A program made the position numbers and the translations under genes. Shown here one piece after another: positions 17,892 through 25,683 of a stretch of DNA of 64,000 nt. Position 1 is the first letter of the stretch; every line of letters begins with the position of its first letter. Origin of the DNA: Nocardiopsis coralli (GTDB taxonomy: Bacteria > Actinomycetota > Actinomycetes > Streptosporangiales > Streptosporangiaceae); contig NZ_JADBGI010000015.1 in the NCBI RefSeq assembly GCF_014892575.1, positions 62,001 through 126,000 on the forward strand, given 5' to 3'. The notes beneath the pieces are model-generated. The model was given only the letters and a program-made list of their open reading frames with translations, was not told the DNA's origin and did not search any database.

Positions 17892-18695
17892 TCAGCGTTT
17901 GCGGGCCACCGCACCGTACTCGGCGACCGGTCGCACGTTGCCGACCTCGGTCTCGTCGGGGCGCCACAGAGGGCAGGAGACCACGCCGGGCTCCAGCAGT
18001 TCGAGACCGTCGCAGAAACCGCGCAGCTGCTCGGCGCTGCGCACCGTCAACTTGGGCGTGCCGCGCTCGTTCCAGGCCTGGGCGACCTCGTGGGCACGCT
18101 CGTGGTCGACCTCGTCGGTCGGGTGCGCCAGGACCAGGAAACTGCCCGGCGCCAGCGCCCCCAACAAACGGTCGAGCACGTCCCGCACCACGGCGTCGTC
18201 CCCGACGAAGTTGATCACGCCCAGCAGCATCAGACCCACCGGACGCTCCAGGTCGAGCGTGCGCGCGGCCGCCTCCAGGATCGTGTCGGGATCGGTCATG
18301 TCGGCGTCGGCGTAGTCGGTGCGGCCCTCCTCCGAACCCACCAGCAGAGCGCGGGCGTGGGCCAGCACGAGCGGGTCGTTGTCGACGTAGACCACGCGCG
18401 CGTGCGGGGCCAGCGCCTGGGCGACCTCGTGGGTGTTGTTGTGCGTGGGCAGGCCGGTCCCGATGTCGAGGAACTGGTCGATGCCCTCCTCCCGGACCAG
18501 GTGGGTGACGGTGCGCACCAGGAAGGCACGGTCTGCGAGGGCGTTGTCGACGATCTCGGGGAAGAAGGAGCGGATCTGCTCACCGAGCTCGCGGTCGACC
18601 GGATAGTTGTCCTTGCCGCCGAGCCAGTGGTTCCAGATGCGGGCGTTGTGGGCGACGGTGGTGTCGATCTCGGGGCGGGTGCTGCGAGGGGGCAC
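17892..18695 (-). CDS. SAM-dependent methyltransferase, Methyltransf_19 (DUF574) family
   Basis: A 267-residue actinobacterial methyltransferase-like protein. The diagnostic N-terminus ARIWNHWLGGKDNYPVDREL is followed by QFLDIGTGLPTHNNTHEVAQ (SAM-binding motif I) and VVYVDNDPLVLAHARALL. These occur in many copies in Streptomyces and Nocardiopsis genomes; targets are mostly unknown. I chose GTG at 18695 with AAGAAGAG upstream, which gives the usual 267 residues; the frame upstream is Arg/Pro-rich and overlaps the divergent promoter region. Confidence 0.9.
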   Translation of the reverse strand: MPPRSTRPEIDTTVAHNARIWNHWLGGKDNYPVDRELGEQIRSFFPEIVDNALADRAFLVRTVTHLVREEGIDQFLDIGTGLPTHNNTHEVAQALAPHARVVYVDNDPLVLAHARALLVGSEEGRTDYADADMTDPDTILEAAARTLDLERPVGLMLLGVINFVGDDAVVRDVLDRLLGALAPGSFLVLAHPTDEVDHERAHEVAQAWNERGTPKLTVRSAEQLRGFCDGLELLEPGVVSCPLWRPDETEVGNVRPVAEYGAVARKR

Positions 18696-18869
18696 GGTCT
18701 CTTCTTTCGGGGACGGGACCCGTCGTCGGGCCCTGTGTGGCAGTCGGTGAACAGTCCTACGGCGTGCGGGGCGGTCCCGGCAAGGGCCGGACGGCAGGAA
18801 AAGCGTTCGGCCGGGCGCTCCGGACGCGGGTAGATTGCCGCCGTCGTCACCCAACGCGCGGGAGGTCCC

Positions 18870-19628
18870 TTGAAGCACACGAGCGAGGAGTTCGCCCGGA
18901 TCGCCGAGAAGGGCACCGTGCTGCGCTGCCAGGTGGGGTCGCGGGTGCACGGGCTGGCCCTGGACGGCGGGGACCGGGACGAGATGGGCCTGTGCGTGGA
19001 ACCCCCGGAGTACGTGATGGGGCTACGCCACTTCGAGCAGTACGTGTACCGCAGCCGCCCCGAGCACGTGCGTTCGGGCGAGGGCGACCTGGACCTGACG
19101 GTGTACTCGCTGCGCAAGTGGACGCGCCTGGCTCTGGACGGCAACCCGACGGTGCTGCTGCCGCTGTTCGCGCCCGAGTCCGAGCTGGTGACCGTCACCG
19201 ACCTGGGCCGGGAGCTGCGGGCCGAGGCGGGGCGCTTCGTCTCCCGCCGGGCCGGGCACCGGTTCCTGGGTTACCTGCGCGCCCAACGCGGGCGCCTGAC
19301 GGACGGGCGGGGGCACACCAACCGGCCCGAGCTGGTGCGCGAGCACGGGTTCGACACCAAGTTCGCATACCACATGGTCAGGCTGGGCCTCCAGGGCGTG
19401 GAACTGATGGAGCGGGGGCGTATGACCCTGCCCATGCCGGAGCCGGACCGCGGGTGGCTGCTGGGCCTGCGCCGCGGGGAGCGCACGCTCGAGGAGGCGA
19501 TGGAGCGCACCGCGGAGCTGGAGACACGCCTTGCCGCGCTGGTCGAGAGCGCCGACGTGCCCGACGAACCCGACGCGGGCTGGGCGGACCGCTGGCTGGT
19601 ACGGGCGCATCTGCGGACGTGGGGGTGA
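18870..19628 (+). CDS. RlaP-type nucleotidyltransferase (DNA polymerase beta superfamily)
   Basis: A 252-residue protein related to the RlaP/nuc-transf_2 family. The N-terminus CQVGSRVHGLALDGGDRDEMG shows the GS motif and two aspartates of the pol-beta palm (GGDRDEMG read at residues 32-39). FDTKFAYHMVRLGLQGVELM in the C-terminal half is another family hallmark. The start is TTG with GGAGGT only three bases upstream, so the start is slightly uncertain. A TAGATT -10-like box lies at 18831-18836. In some bacteria this family clusters with RNA ligases for RNA repair; here no ligase is adjacent, so the substrate is unknown. Confidence 0.82.
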   Translation: MKHTSEEFARIAEKGTVLRCQVGSRVHGLALDGGDRDEMGLCVEPPEYVMGLRHFEQYVYRSRPEHVRSGEGDLDLTVYSLRKWTRLALDGNPTVLLPLFAPESELVTVTDLGRELRAEAGRFVSRRAGHRFLGYLRAQRGRLTDGRGHTNRPELVREHGFDTKFAYHMVRLGLQGVELMERGRMTLPMPEPDRGWLLGLRRGERTLEEAMERTAELETRLAALVESADVPDEPDAGWADRWLVRAHLRTWG

Positions 19629-19788
19629 GCACGCAGGTCGCGGCGGGTACCCGCCGCGGGCACGCGCACGGGTCGGGATAAGGTGAGCGCGTAGAGGTAC
19701 ACGCCGCGCCCGTTCGGGGGCGGCTCCGGCGCGGACCGCCGTCCGCGGCGGTCGCGACGGTCACAAGCGAAGGTGAGGACACCCAACG

Positions 19789-19881
19789 ATGCTCGGAACC
19801 GCCGCGTTCGTGCTCATGGTCATCAGCATGGTCATGATGATCATCGCCGGCATCCTGCCGGCGATCGTGAAGACCCGCTGA
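19789..19881 (+). CDS. 30-residue single-pass membrane peptide
   Basis: ATG at 19789, stop TGA at 19879-19881. The peptide begins MLGTAAFVLMVISMVMMIIA, continues GILPAI and ends VKTR: one hydrophobic helix with a basic C-terminus. AGGTGAGGA lies 8-15 bases upstream, a fair ribosome site. The codons are typical of the genome and a strong hairpin follows 12 bases past the stop, so it looks like a complete transcription unit. It is too short for most gene callers. The function is unknown; small membrane peptides of this type often modulate transporters or kinases, or act as toxins, but nothing here decides that. Confidence 0.6.
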   Translation: MLGTAAFVLMVISMVMMIIAGILPAIVKTR

Positions 19882-19892
19882 CGGGCTTGCGA

Positions 19893-19920
19893 CGGGTACC
19901 GGGGGTGTCCCCGGTACCCG
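19893..19920 (+). terminator. Hairpin terminator of the 30-residue membrane peptide gene
   Basis: A perfect 12-bp stem CGGGTACCGGGG/CCCCGGTACCCG with loop GTGT, 12 bases after the stop. No U-tract. Confidence 0.6.
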
Positions 19921-20488
19921 CCACGGCCCCGTGTGCGCCGGCCTTCCGGCCCGGGGTACCCGTCCTGTACCCCGCACCGGCCCGCACGTGGGGCGCGTGC
20001 TTCCCACCTTACGGAACCGGGGTGGGGAGTCGGGAGTGCTTTTTGGTACCGGTGTGATGGAGCTCTCAGGACGCGAGCCTCTCCTTTACGATGTAGATCC
20101 CAGGTGATCCGTTCTCCTCCTCACGGCACGGCACGGCCGTACCGATCGGATGCCGGTGCCGGCCCGGGCCGCTCGGCACGGGCGGGGCGGCACAGGGGCC
20201 GCCCCGGCGGTGCCCGCGGCCCGGTCGGCCGGTCCGTTCGGGTTCGCAGGTCAGGATCGGGGCTCGTTGGCGCGGCTGGGGGCGGACCGGGGCCCGGGGG
20301 CCACAGGGCCGGGAAGGACGGGGTCGGGGGCGGTGGGCGGCGGCCTCGGCGAGGTCATCGGCGTCGGCCTCCTTCACTCGATGACGGATCACGCACTCCA
20401 CCCAGCCCCGCCGGTCCGGAGAGCGTCGCCAGGATGCACCCGCGAGGCCGCGGGGACAACCCACCACCGGCCCGGGACCGCGCCGGAC
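19921..20488. other. Gene-poor stretch with small hairpins and two doubtful short ORFs
   Basis: About 570 bases without a supported gene. It holds a second hairpin around GGGGTAC/GTACCCC (about 19953-19973) and a local drop in GC near 20040-20115. On the plus strand a 16-codon ORF (20057-20107, MELSGREPLLYDVDPR) lies in that dip. On the minus strand a 35-codon Pro-rich ORF (20358-20251) has an AAGGAGG nine bases before its ATG. Neither matches anything I know; the Pro-rich one is the sort of ORF random high-GC sequence yields. The segment is also downstream of the minus-strand membrane gene at 20489. Confidence 0.4.
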
Positions 20489-20908
20489 TCAGTCGCCGGT
20501 GGCCTCGAACCAGCCCCGTGCGCTGCGGGTCTGCACCAGGCCGAGGGCGACCATCGCGCTGATCACGCCCATGTAGGCGAGCTGGCCGACCACCAGGGCG
20601 TTGGCGATGGTGAGCAGGCCGCCCAGGCCGACCAGGATCCGCACCACCAGGTGCGAGCGCGACCCACCGCGGCCCAGGCGCAGCCCGCCCAGCAGGAAAC
20701 ACACCGTCGAGGCCAGACCCAGGGCGAGCCCGGCCACGGCCAGGACGGGGGTCGTTCCGGCCCCGGCGAGGACCTCGGCGCCGTCGGGCGCACTCAACAG
20801 GAACACCAGGTTCAACAGGTTGACCACCAGGACGACCCCGAGCACGCCGGCCGTGACGAAGAGGACGATCCGTGCGGCCTTGGCCGTGGTGGGCATCGGG
20901 GGATTCAC
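20489..20908 (-). CDS. Small multi-pass membrane protein, unknown function
   Basis: A 139-residue protein with about four membrane helices: residues near 12-34 (IVLFVTAGVLGVVLVVNLLN), 49-70 (TPVLAVAGLALGLASTVCFL), 82-104 and 106-120, ending in a short acidic tail. I chose a GTG at 20908 with AAGGAA seven to eight bases upstream over the ATG at 20896 and over an ATG inside a Pro/Gly-rich extension further upstream. No family recognised; likely an actinobacterial hypothetical protein. It is divergent from the next plus-strand gene, with 182 bases between them. Confidence 0.65.
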   Translation of the reverse strand: MNPPMPTTAKAARIVLFVTAGVLGVVLVVNLLNLVFLLSAPDGAEVLAGAGTTPVLAVAGLALGLASTVCFLLGGLRLGRGGSRSHLVVRILVGLGGLLTIANALVVGQLAYMGVISAMVALGLVQTRSARGWFEATGD

Positions 20909-21090
20909 GCGTGGGGTTCCTTGTCCGTTCGAGGGTGGGCCCCGCATGGTATCGGGCGCGCCCGCGACCCCGCCCCACCAGGGCCGACCCGACATTCACG
21001 CCACAATCGGACCGAAATCGGCGTTCCGCGTACACCACTCTGTGTATGCACTTAGTGTCGCTGGGGCACTGTTACCCCCGAGGAGCCCGT

Positions 21091-22851
21091 ATGCCGACCC
21101 CCTCAGGCCACGAGACCCCGCGCAACCCCTACCGCAACCTCGTTCTGCTCTCGCACCTCACACTCTCCGGTTCCGGCCCCGCGTCAGGCCTGCTGGAACG
21201 CGCCCACCTGCTCGTGGTCGGCGCCCTGCCGCGCGGACGCCGCCACCCGCGCCCGCACGAGTACGCCAAGGTCCGGCGCCGTGTACTGCGCCGCTCCCTG
21301 TACCCGCGCCGCTGGCACCCGCGCGGCGAGGCCGGCCTGAGCGTGATCCCGGCCGCGGGCCTGGGCGCCGAGAGCCGGGACCTGGACGGGTTGTCCGGGC
21401 TCGGCCCCGCCGAACGCGCCGCCTACGCACTCCTGTACGTGGAGGGCCTGGACCCGCGCGCCGCGGCGGAGGTGCTCGCCTCGGCCGGCGCCGACGCCTC
21501 CGAGAGGGCCGTCGAGCGCGCCGCCCAGGCCCCCGCCGACGCCCACCTGCCCGACCCGACTCTGGTGCGGGTCAGCGGACGCGGGGCGCTCGTACAACGC
21601 CGCCACTTCGTCGTCGTGGGTGTGGTGGGCGCCGTCCTGCTGCTCGGCGCGGGTCTGACCGCCGCCGACCCGGTCACCGACACCGGCGGGCCCGAGGCCG
21701 CCCTCCCGCAGACCGCGCACGCCGAGACCGACCCGGTGTGGGACGAGCGCTTCACCCTGGACCTGACGGCCTGGCACGCACGCGGCGAGGCGGCCGGGGA
21801 CGAGGGGTTCACCGGCCGGGCCCTGGACGCCTGGGCCGAACGCTCCGTGCAGGAGGGTTCGGTGGCCGCGCCCTCCGAGCCGTCGGTGCTCTACGCCGGT
21901 CAGGTGGACGGCAGCGACGTGGTGCTGCTGCACGACGCCCCGTACCTGGCCCGTTGGGTCGAGGACGAGGACGGCCAGGAGAGCCTGGGTGTGTTCGACG
22001 CACCCGAGAACGGCGTCGCTAACTGGCCGGCCCTGCGCCTGACCGAGAACGGCGACGGGGTTCGCTACCTCCTGCCGCCCTGGGTCGAGGAGGCCTCCAC
22101 CGCCCGCTTCGACGAACCCGGGCAGGGGTGGAACGACCTGGAGCACGACGAGAAGGGCGTGACCGCCGCGGCGCCCGACCCCGAGCAGTGCGAGGCGGGC
22201 CCCGTCCTGCAGCTGCGCGCACCCGAGGTCGCCCACGGTGAGCCCTACACCGCCGTCGACATGGGCGGACCGGGAACCGCCCACCTGGGGTACATGCCGC
22301 CTCCCCCGGAAGAGATCCGCCGCCTGGGCCCGCACGAGGTCCTGGACACCGAGCACGGGTTCGATCTCTGGGCCGACCTGGCCTGCTCCGGCGCACCGCC
22401 CGAGGGCCAGATCTCCACCGCCACCGCCTGGGAGTTCGCCGAGCAGGAGCTGCCCGGGGGCGAGGGCACCGGGCGCTGGACCTGCGTGCGCTACGGGACC
22501 CGCGACGGCAGCGGGCTCGCCCGCGCGGTCCTGGTCACCGAGGGCGGCGACGGGTCGGCGCGCACCACCGTGGCCGGGGAGCGCGAGAACGGCTGGGACT
22601 GCAGCAACCTCAACCGGCAGATCGTCGCCGGCACGTGGTGGCAGGACACCGACGACGCCTGGCACTACCTGGCCGCCGCCTCCCGCGAGGCCGCCGAGAT
22701 CACCGCGCGCGGAGAGGTGAGCGGCTCGGAGGAGGACACCACCCTGGCCGTGGAGGGGCCCGCGTCCGGCGAGCAGCCCTCGGGCGGCGTCGAGGTCTCG
22801 GCCGTGGACGGGCGCAGCGAGGAGATGACCGCGTTCGACGGTCTTCCGTGA
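21091..22851 (+). CDS. Single-pass membrane protein with sigma-region-4-like cytoplasmic domain
   Basis: A 586-residue protein. Residues 35-78 are very basic (RRHPRPHEYAKVRRRVLRR). Residues 103-145 (GLGPAERAAYALLYVEGLDP, then RAAAEVLASAGADASERAVE) resemble the helix-turn-helix of sigma-70 region 4. One membrane helix spans about 172-193 (HFVVVGVVGAVLLLGAGLTA). The remaining ~390 residues are acidic, extracellular and unrecognised, with two conserved-looking Trp/Cys segments (GRWTCVRYG, NGWDCSNLN). ATG follows GAGGAG by six bases. The layout suggests a transmembrane regulator that couples an outside sensor to DNA or RNA polymerase, but that is inference; it may simply be a hypothetical envelope protein. 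Confidence 0.7.
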   Translation: MPTPSGHETPRNPYRNLVLLSHLTLSGSGPASGLLERAHLLVVGALPRGRRHPRPHEYAKVRRRVLRRSLYPRRWHPRGEAGLSVIPAAGLGAESRDLDGLSGLGPAERAAYALLYVEGLDPRAAAEVLASAGADASERAVERAAQAPADAHLPDPTLVRVSGRGALVQRRHFVVVGVVGAVLLLGAGLTAADPVTDTGGPEAALPQTAHAETDPVWDERFTLDLTAWHARGEAAGDEGFTGRALDAWAERSVQEGSVAAPSEPSVLYAGQVDGSDVVLLHDAPYLARWVEDEDGQESLGVFDAPENGVANWPALRLTENGDGVRYLLPPWVEEASTARFDEPGQGWNDLEHDEKGVTAAAPDPEQCEAGPVLQLRAPEVAHGEPYTAVDMGGPGTAHLGYMPPPPEEIRRLGPHEVLDTEHGFDLWADLACSGAPPEGQISTATAWEFAEQELPGGEGTGRWTCVRYGTRDGSGLARAVLVTEGGDGSARTTVAGERENGWDCSNLNRQIVAGTWWQDTDDAWHYLAAASREAAEITARGEVSGSEEDTTLAVEGPASGEQPSGGVEVSAVDGRSEEMTAFDGLP

Positions 22852-22993
22852 CCGTTTCCGGCCACGGGCTCCGCGGGAGGGGCCGGGGCGGGGCGACGCC
22901 CGCGGTGGTATGTCTGGAGGTGGCGCGAGTCCCCGGTCTCGTCCGGGTGGCCGGTGTCCACCCCCGTCCAGGAACCTGAGTGAGGGTTGGCAG

Positions 22994-23224
22994 ATGTCGT
23001 CGATTTGGTCACGCGGTGACCGCACGGGCAGGGTCGAGGAGGCCCTGCTGATGCTGGAGGGGCAGAGGATCATCGACGGCCTGGAGATCCGCGCCTCCGA
23101 GGACAAGCCCTACCGGGTCCGGGTCCCGGCCGGCATCGTGCACCTGGACGAGGACGAGGCCTCCATGTTCGCCCTGGGCGCCGTGGTCGGCGCGTTCGGG
23201 GGTGTGGCCCGCCGCCAGGGGTGA
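22994..23224 (+). CDS. Small conserved-looking hypothetical protein
   Basis: A 76-residue acidic/basic mixed soluble protein, MSSIWSRGDRTGRVEEALLM onward, containing IDGLEIRASEDKPYRVRVPA and LDEDEASMFALGAVVGAFGG. No signal peptide or clear membrane segment, although the C-terminal 15 residues are hydrophobic. The ATG follows a GAGGG site. Codon use fits a real gene. It converges with the TetR gene 23 bases downstream. No family recognised. Confidence 0.6.
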   Translation: MSSIWSRGDRTGRVEEALLMLEGQRIIDGLEIRASEDKPYRVRVPAGIVHLDEDEASMFALGAVVGAFGGVARRQG

Positions 23225-23247
23225 GGCCCCGCCGCCGGGGCCCGGCC

Positions 23248-23874
23248 TCAGTGTCGACCCAGGGTGCGCAGGACCGCGTCGAGCAGGAGGTCGCGGACCA
23301 TCCTGCGGTGTTCGTCCGTGTGCTCGACGGTCATCTCGGTGTTGAGCGTGCTCAGGCACAGGCCGACGACCATCTCCGCGAGCGGGAGCGCGGGCCGACC
23401 GTCCTTGGGCAGCTCCTCGACGAACCGGGCCACCTCGACGGCCTCCCGCACCGCCTCGGTCCAGGGGCCGGTGCACTCGCGCCACCAGTCGCGCTCGGGG
23501 CCGGGCTCGGCGCCCAGGCCCGAGGCGGCGGCGAGCAGGTTCCCGGACTCGCGCCACAGGGCGATCCAGGCGTCGACGAGGCGGCCCATGTACCCGTCGA
23601 TGGACTCCATGCGGCCGAAGGTCAGGTCCAGCTGGGAGGCGAAGGCGGTCAGGCGTACCTCGACGGCGCCCTGCAGCACCTGGTTCTTGTGGTTGTAGTA
23701 CCGGTAGACGGTGGACCGGTCGAGCTCGACGCCCTCGGTGATCTCCTTGTACGTGACCTGGCTGAAGGGCTTCTTCCGCAACAGGTCGACCAGGCTGTTC
23801 TGCAACTGGAGCATGCGTTGCGCGGCGCGGACGCTCCCGCTGGTTCCCTGACCCGACTCCAACGGCGCGGCCAT
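23248..23874 (-). CDS. TetR/AcrR-family transcriptional regulator
   Basis: A 208-residue regulator. The N-terminal helix-turn-helix is LVDLLRKKPFSQVTYKEITE followed by GVELDRSTVYRYYNHKNQVL (residues about 28-67), the TetR pattern. The ligand-binding half has VDAWIALWRESGNLLAAASG and is typical in length. ATG follows AGGA by six bases. It is divergent from the coiled-coil membrane gene at 24070 with 195 bases between, so it may regulate that gene and itself. It does not look like PaaR by position, and no palindrome resembling the paa operator lies near it. Confidence 0.88.
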   Translation of the reverse strand: MAAPLESGQGTSGSVRAAQRMLQLQNSLVDLLRKKPFSQVTYKEITEGVELDRSTVYRYYNHKNQVLQGAVEVRLTAFASQLDLTFGRMESIDGYMGRLVDAWIALWRESGNLLAAASGLGAEPGPERDWWRECTGPWTEAVREAVEVARFVEELPKDGRPALPLAEMVVGLCLSTLNTEMTVEHTDEHRRMVRDLLLDAVLRTLGRH

Positions 23875-24069
23875 GCGAGATCCTGTTCTGTCGTCTGCGT
23901 GCACGGGCCCGTCTGTCGGGCCGGTCCCTCCAGGTGGGACCCTACCGGGCGGCGGTGACGCGTGCCGCGCCAGCCCGTGGGGACGGGTGCGAACCGTGCG
24001 CGCCCGGCGGCCGTCACACCCGCTGCGTGCCGACCCCCTCGGCACGTGAGGAAAGGAGCTCCCCCACCC

Positions 24070-25641
24070 ATGAACCACTGGATGGACCACACGCAGAACC
24101 GGCGGATCCGGGAGCTGCAGGACGACGTCGCCGCGGCCCACGCCAGCGCCGCCCACGCGCGCAAGCAGCTGCGTTCGGAGGTCTCCCACCTGCGCGGCAG
24201 CATCGAGGAGCGCCTGAACAGGGTCTCGGCCACGCTCGACGCGTTCGTGGAACTGAGCGATCTGCGTATGGACCTGGCGCTGTACACCGACGCCGCCAGG
24301 GTGCGGCAGCGGGTCCTCCAGCTGCTCGACGGTCTGCCCGCGCCCGGGGCCGCACTGCCGGACGTGCCCGGGTACTGGTTGGCCCCTGCTTCCGAGGCGC
24401 TGACGGCTCTGCTCGAGGGGGACCCGGCGCGGGCCCGGGAGCGTTTCGACGAGGCCGACCGGCGCGACGCGTTGCGTTCGCGCACGTTCGCGGCGCTGGC
24501 GACCGTGCTGACCGACCCTGGTGAGGCGCGGGCGCTGGGGGCGGCGCGGGTCGGCGAGCTCCTCCCCCACCTGCCGGTGCCCGACCACGAGGTCACCCGG
24601 TCCGAACGCACGCTCTGGCTGTTGGCCGCCGACGGTGCGTTCGGGGAGGACGCCCGGACCGCGCTGCGGCTGTCGACGCTGGCGCACTGGAAGGAGCTGG
24701 AGGCGGAGCAGCCCGCGCCCGAGCTCGTGGACGCCTCGAAGGCCGACCGGCGGGGCAGGTCCGCCGCCAAGGGCGCATCGGCGCTTGTGGAGCGGCGTTC
24801 CCGTGCGGCCCGGGCGCTGGGCGAACTGCGTGAGCGGACGGAGCTGCTCGGGGCCCTGGGCAGCGAGGATCTGCCCGAGGGTGCGGTGGAACCGGGCGGG
24901 CCGAGCGCGGAGATGGTGCGCGAGACCCTGCGCCTGCTCGTGGAGGAGGGCAGCGCGGAGGAGGCGCCGTTGCTGGCACGGGCCGTGGAGCTGCGCCAGG
25001 TGGTGGAGCTCAGCGGCGACAGCGGCCCGCCGCCGGCCCGGTGGGACGACCCCGTGGGCACGGTCGCGGCCCTGGCCTCCGAGGACGTGGCCGCCGGGGA
25101 AGCGCCCGCCCACCGGCGCGGGTTCGCCCTGGCGTTGCAGACCGAGGGTGTGCTGCGCCGGGCAGGGGAGCTGCACGACCGGGTGCGGGAGCCGGTTCCG
25201 GACGAGGGCAACGTGTCGGTCGCGGGGGTCAGGGTCGCCTTCACCTCGGCCGGCCCGAACGCCGGTGACCTGCGCCGGGCCCGGGACCGCCTGCAGGAGC
25301 GCGCCAAGGACGACGGGGACGGGGCCTCGCTGCTGACCTTCGCGGTGCTGTGCGGCATGGTGGCGCTGTTCTGCGTGCTGGCCGCGGCCGGGGCGCAGGA
25401 CGGCGCGGGCCTGTGGCTCCTCGCCCTTCTCTCCGGGGGCGGCGCCGTGGCCCTGGGTGTGGCCCACACCAACCGGGGGACGGCCGACACGAGCGTGGTC
25501 GAGACCCAGATGGTGCGCGTGCGCAGCCGGGCGGAGGAGGCGGCCCGTGCGTGGGGCCGGCAGCTGCAGGGGTCCGAGGAGCTGGTGGCCCGGGCCGAGG
25601 AGGACGCCGCAGCGGTGCGCGAGGCGCTGTCCCGGGTCTGA
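24070..25641 (+). CDS. Coiled-coil protein with two C-terminal membrane helices, unknown function
   Basis: A 523-residue protein. Residues about 7-60 form a coiled coil (RIRELQDDVAAAHASAAHAR, then KQLRSEVSHLRGSIEERLN). The middle 350 residues are helical, Ala/Arg/Glu-rich and unrecognised. Two membrane helices lie at about 420-440 and 446-464 (LLTFAVLCGMVALFCVLAAA; LWLLALLSGGGAVALGVAHT), followed by a ~55-residue helical tail. The ATG has AAGGAG 11 bases upstream. It is divergent from a TetR gene, convergent with corA. The long soluble part before a membrane hairpin suggests a membrane-anchored scaffold. I do not recognise the family. Confidence 0.72.
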   Translation: MNHWMDHTQNRRIRELQDDVAAAHASAAHARKQLRSEVSHLRGSIEERLNRVSATLDAFVELSDLRMDLALYTDAARVRQRVLQLLDGLPAPGAALPDVPGYWLAPASEALTALLEGDPARARERFDEADRRDALRSRTFAALATVLTDPGEARALGAARVGELLPHLPVPDHEVTRSERTLWLLAADGAFGEDARTALRLSTLAHWKELEAEQPAPELVDASKADRRGRSAAKGASALVERRSRAARALGELRERTELLGALGSEDLPEGAVEPGGPSAEMVRETLRLLVEEGSAEEAPLLARAVELRQVVELSGDSGPPPARWDDPVGTVAALASEDVAAGEAPAHRRGFALALQTEGVLRRAGELHDRVREPVPDEGNVSVAGVRVAFTSAGPNAGDLRRARDRLQERAKDDGDGASLLTFAVLCGMVALFCVLAAAGAQDGAGLWLLALLSGGGAVALGVAHTNRGTADTSVVETQMVRVRSRAEEAARAWGRQLQGSEELVARAEEDAAAVREALSRV

Positions 25642-25683
25642 GGGGGTGCGCCCCCGTCCGGGCGAACGGCTCCGGGGCGGGTC

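Noticed and set aside
18870-19628. RNA-repair system (RlaP with RNA ligase)
   Set aside because: No RNA ligase or other repair gene is adjacent; only the nucleotidyltransferase is present.
20066-20467. 133-codon minus-strand ORF ending GIYIVKERLAS
   Set aside because: Most of the frame is Arg/Pro/Gly-rich as expected of non-coding high-GC DNA and no start with a ribosome site is convincing; only the last 20 codons look unusual.
23248-23874. TetR gene as the missing PaaR
   Set aside because: It is 7 kb from the paa island, and no copy of the paa palindrome lies near it, as would be expected for an autoregulated repressor.
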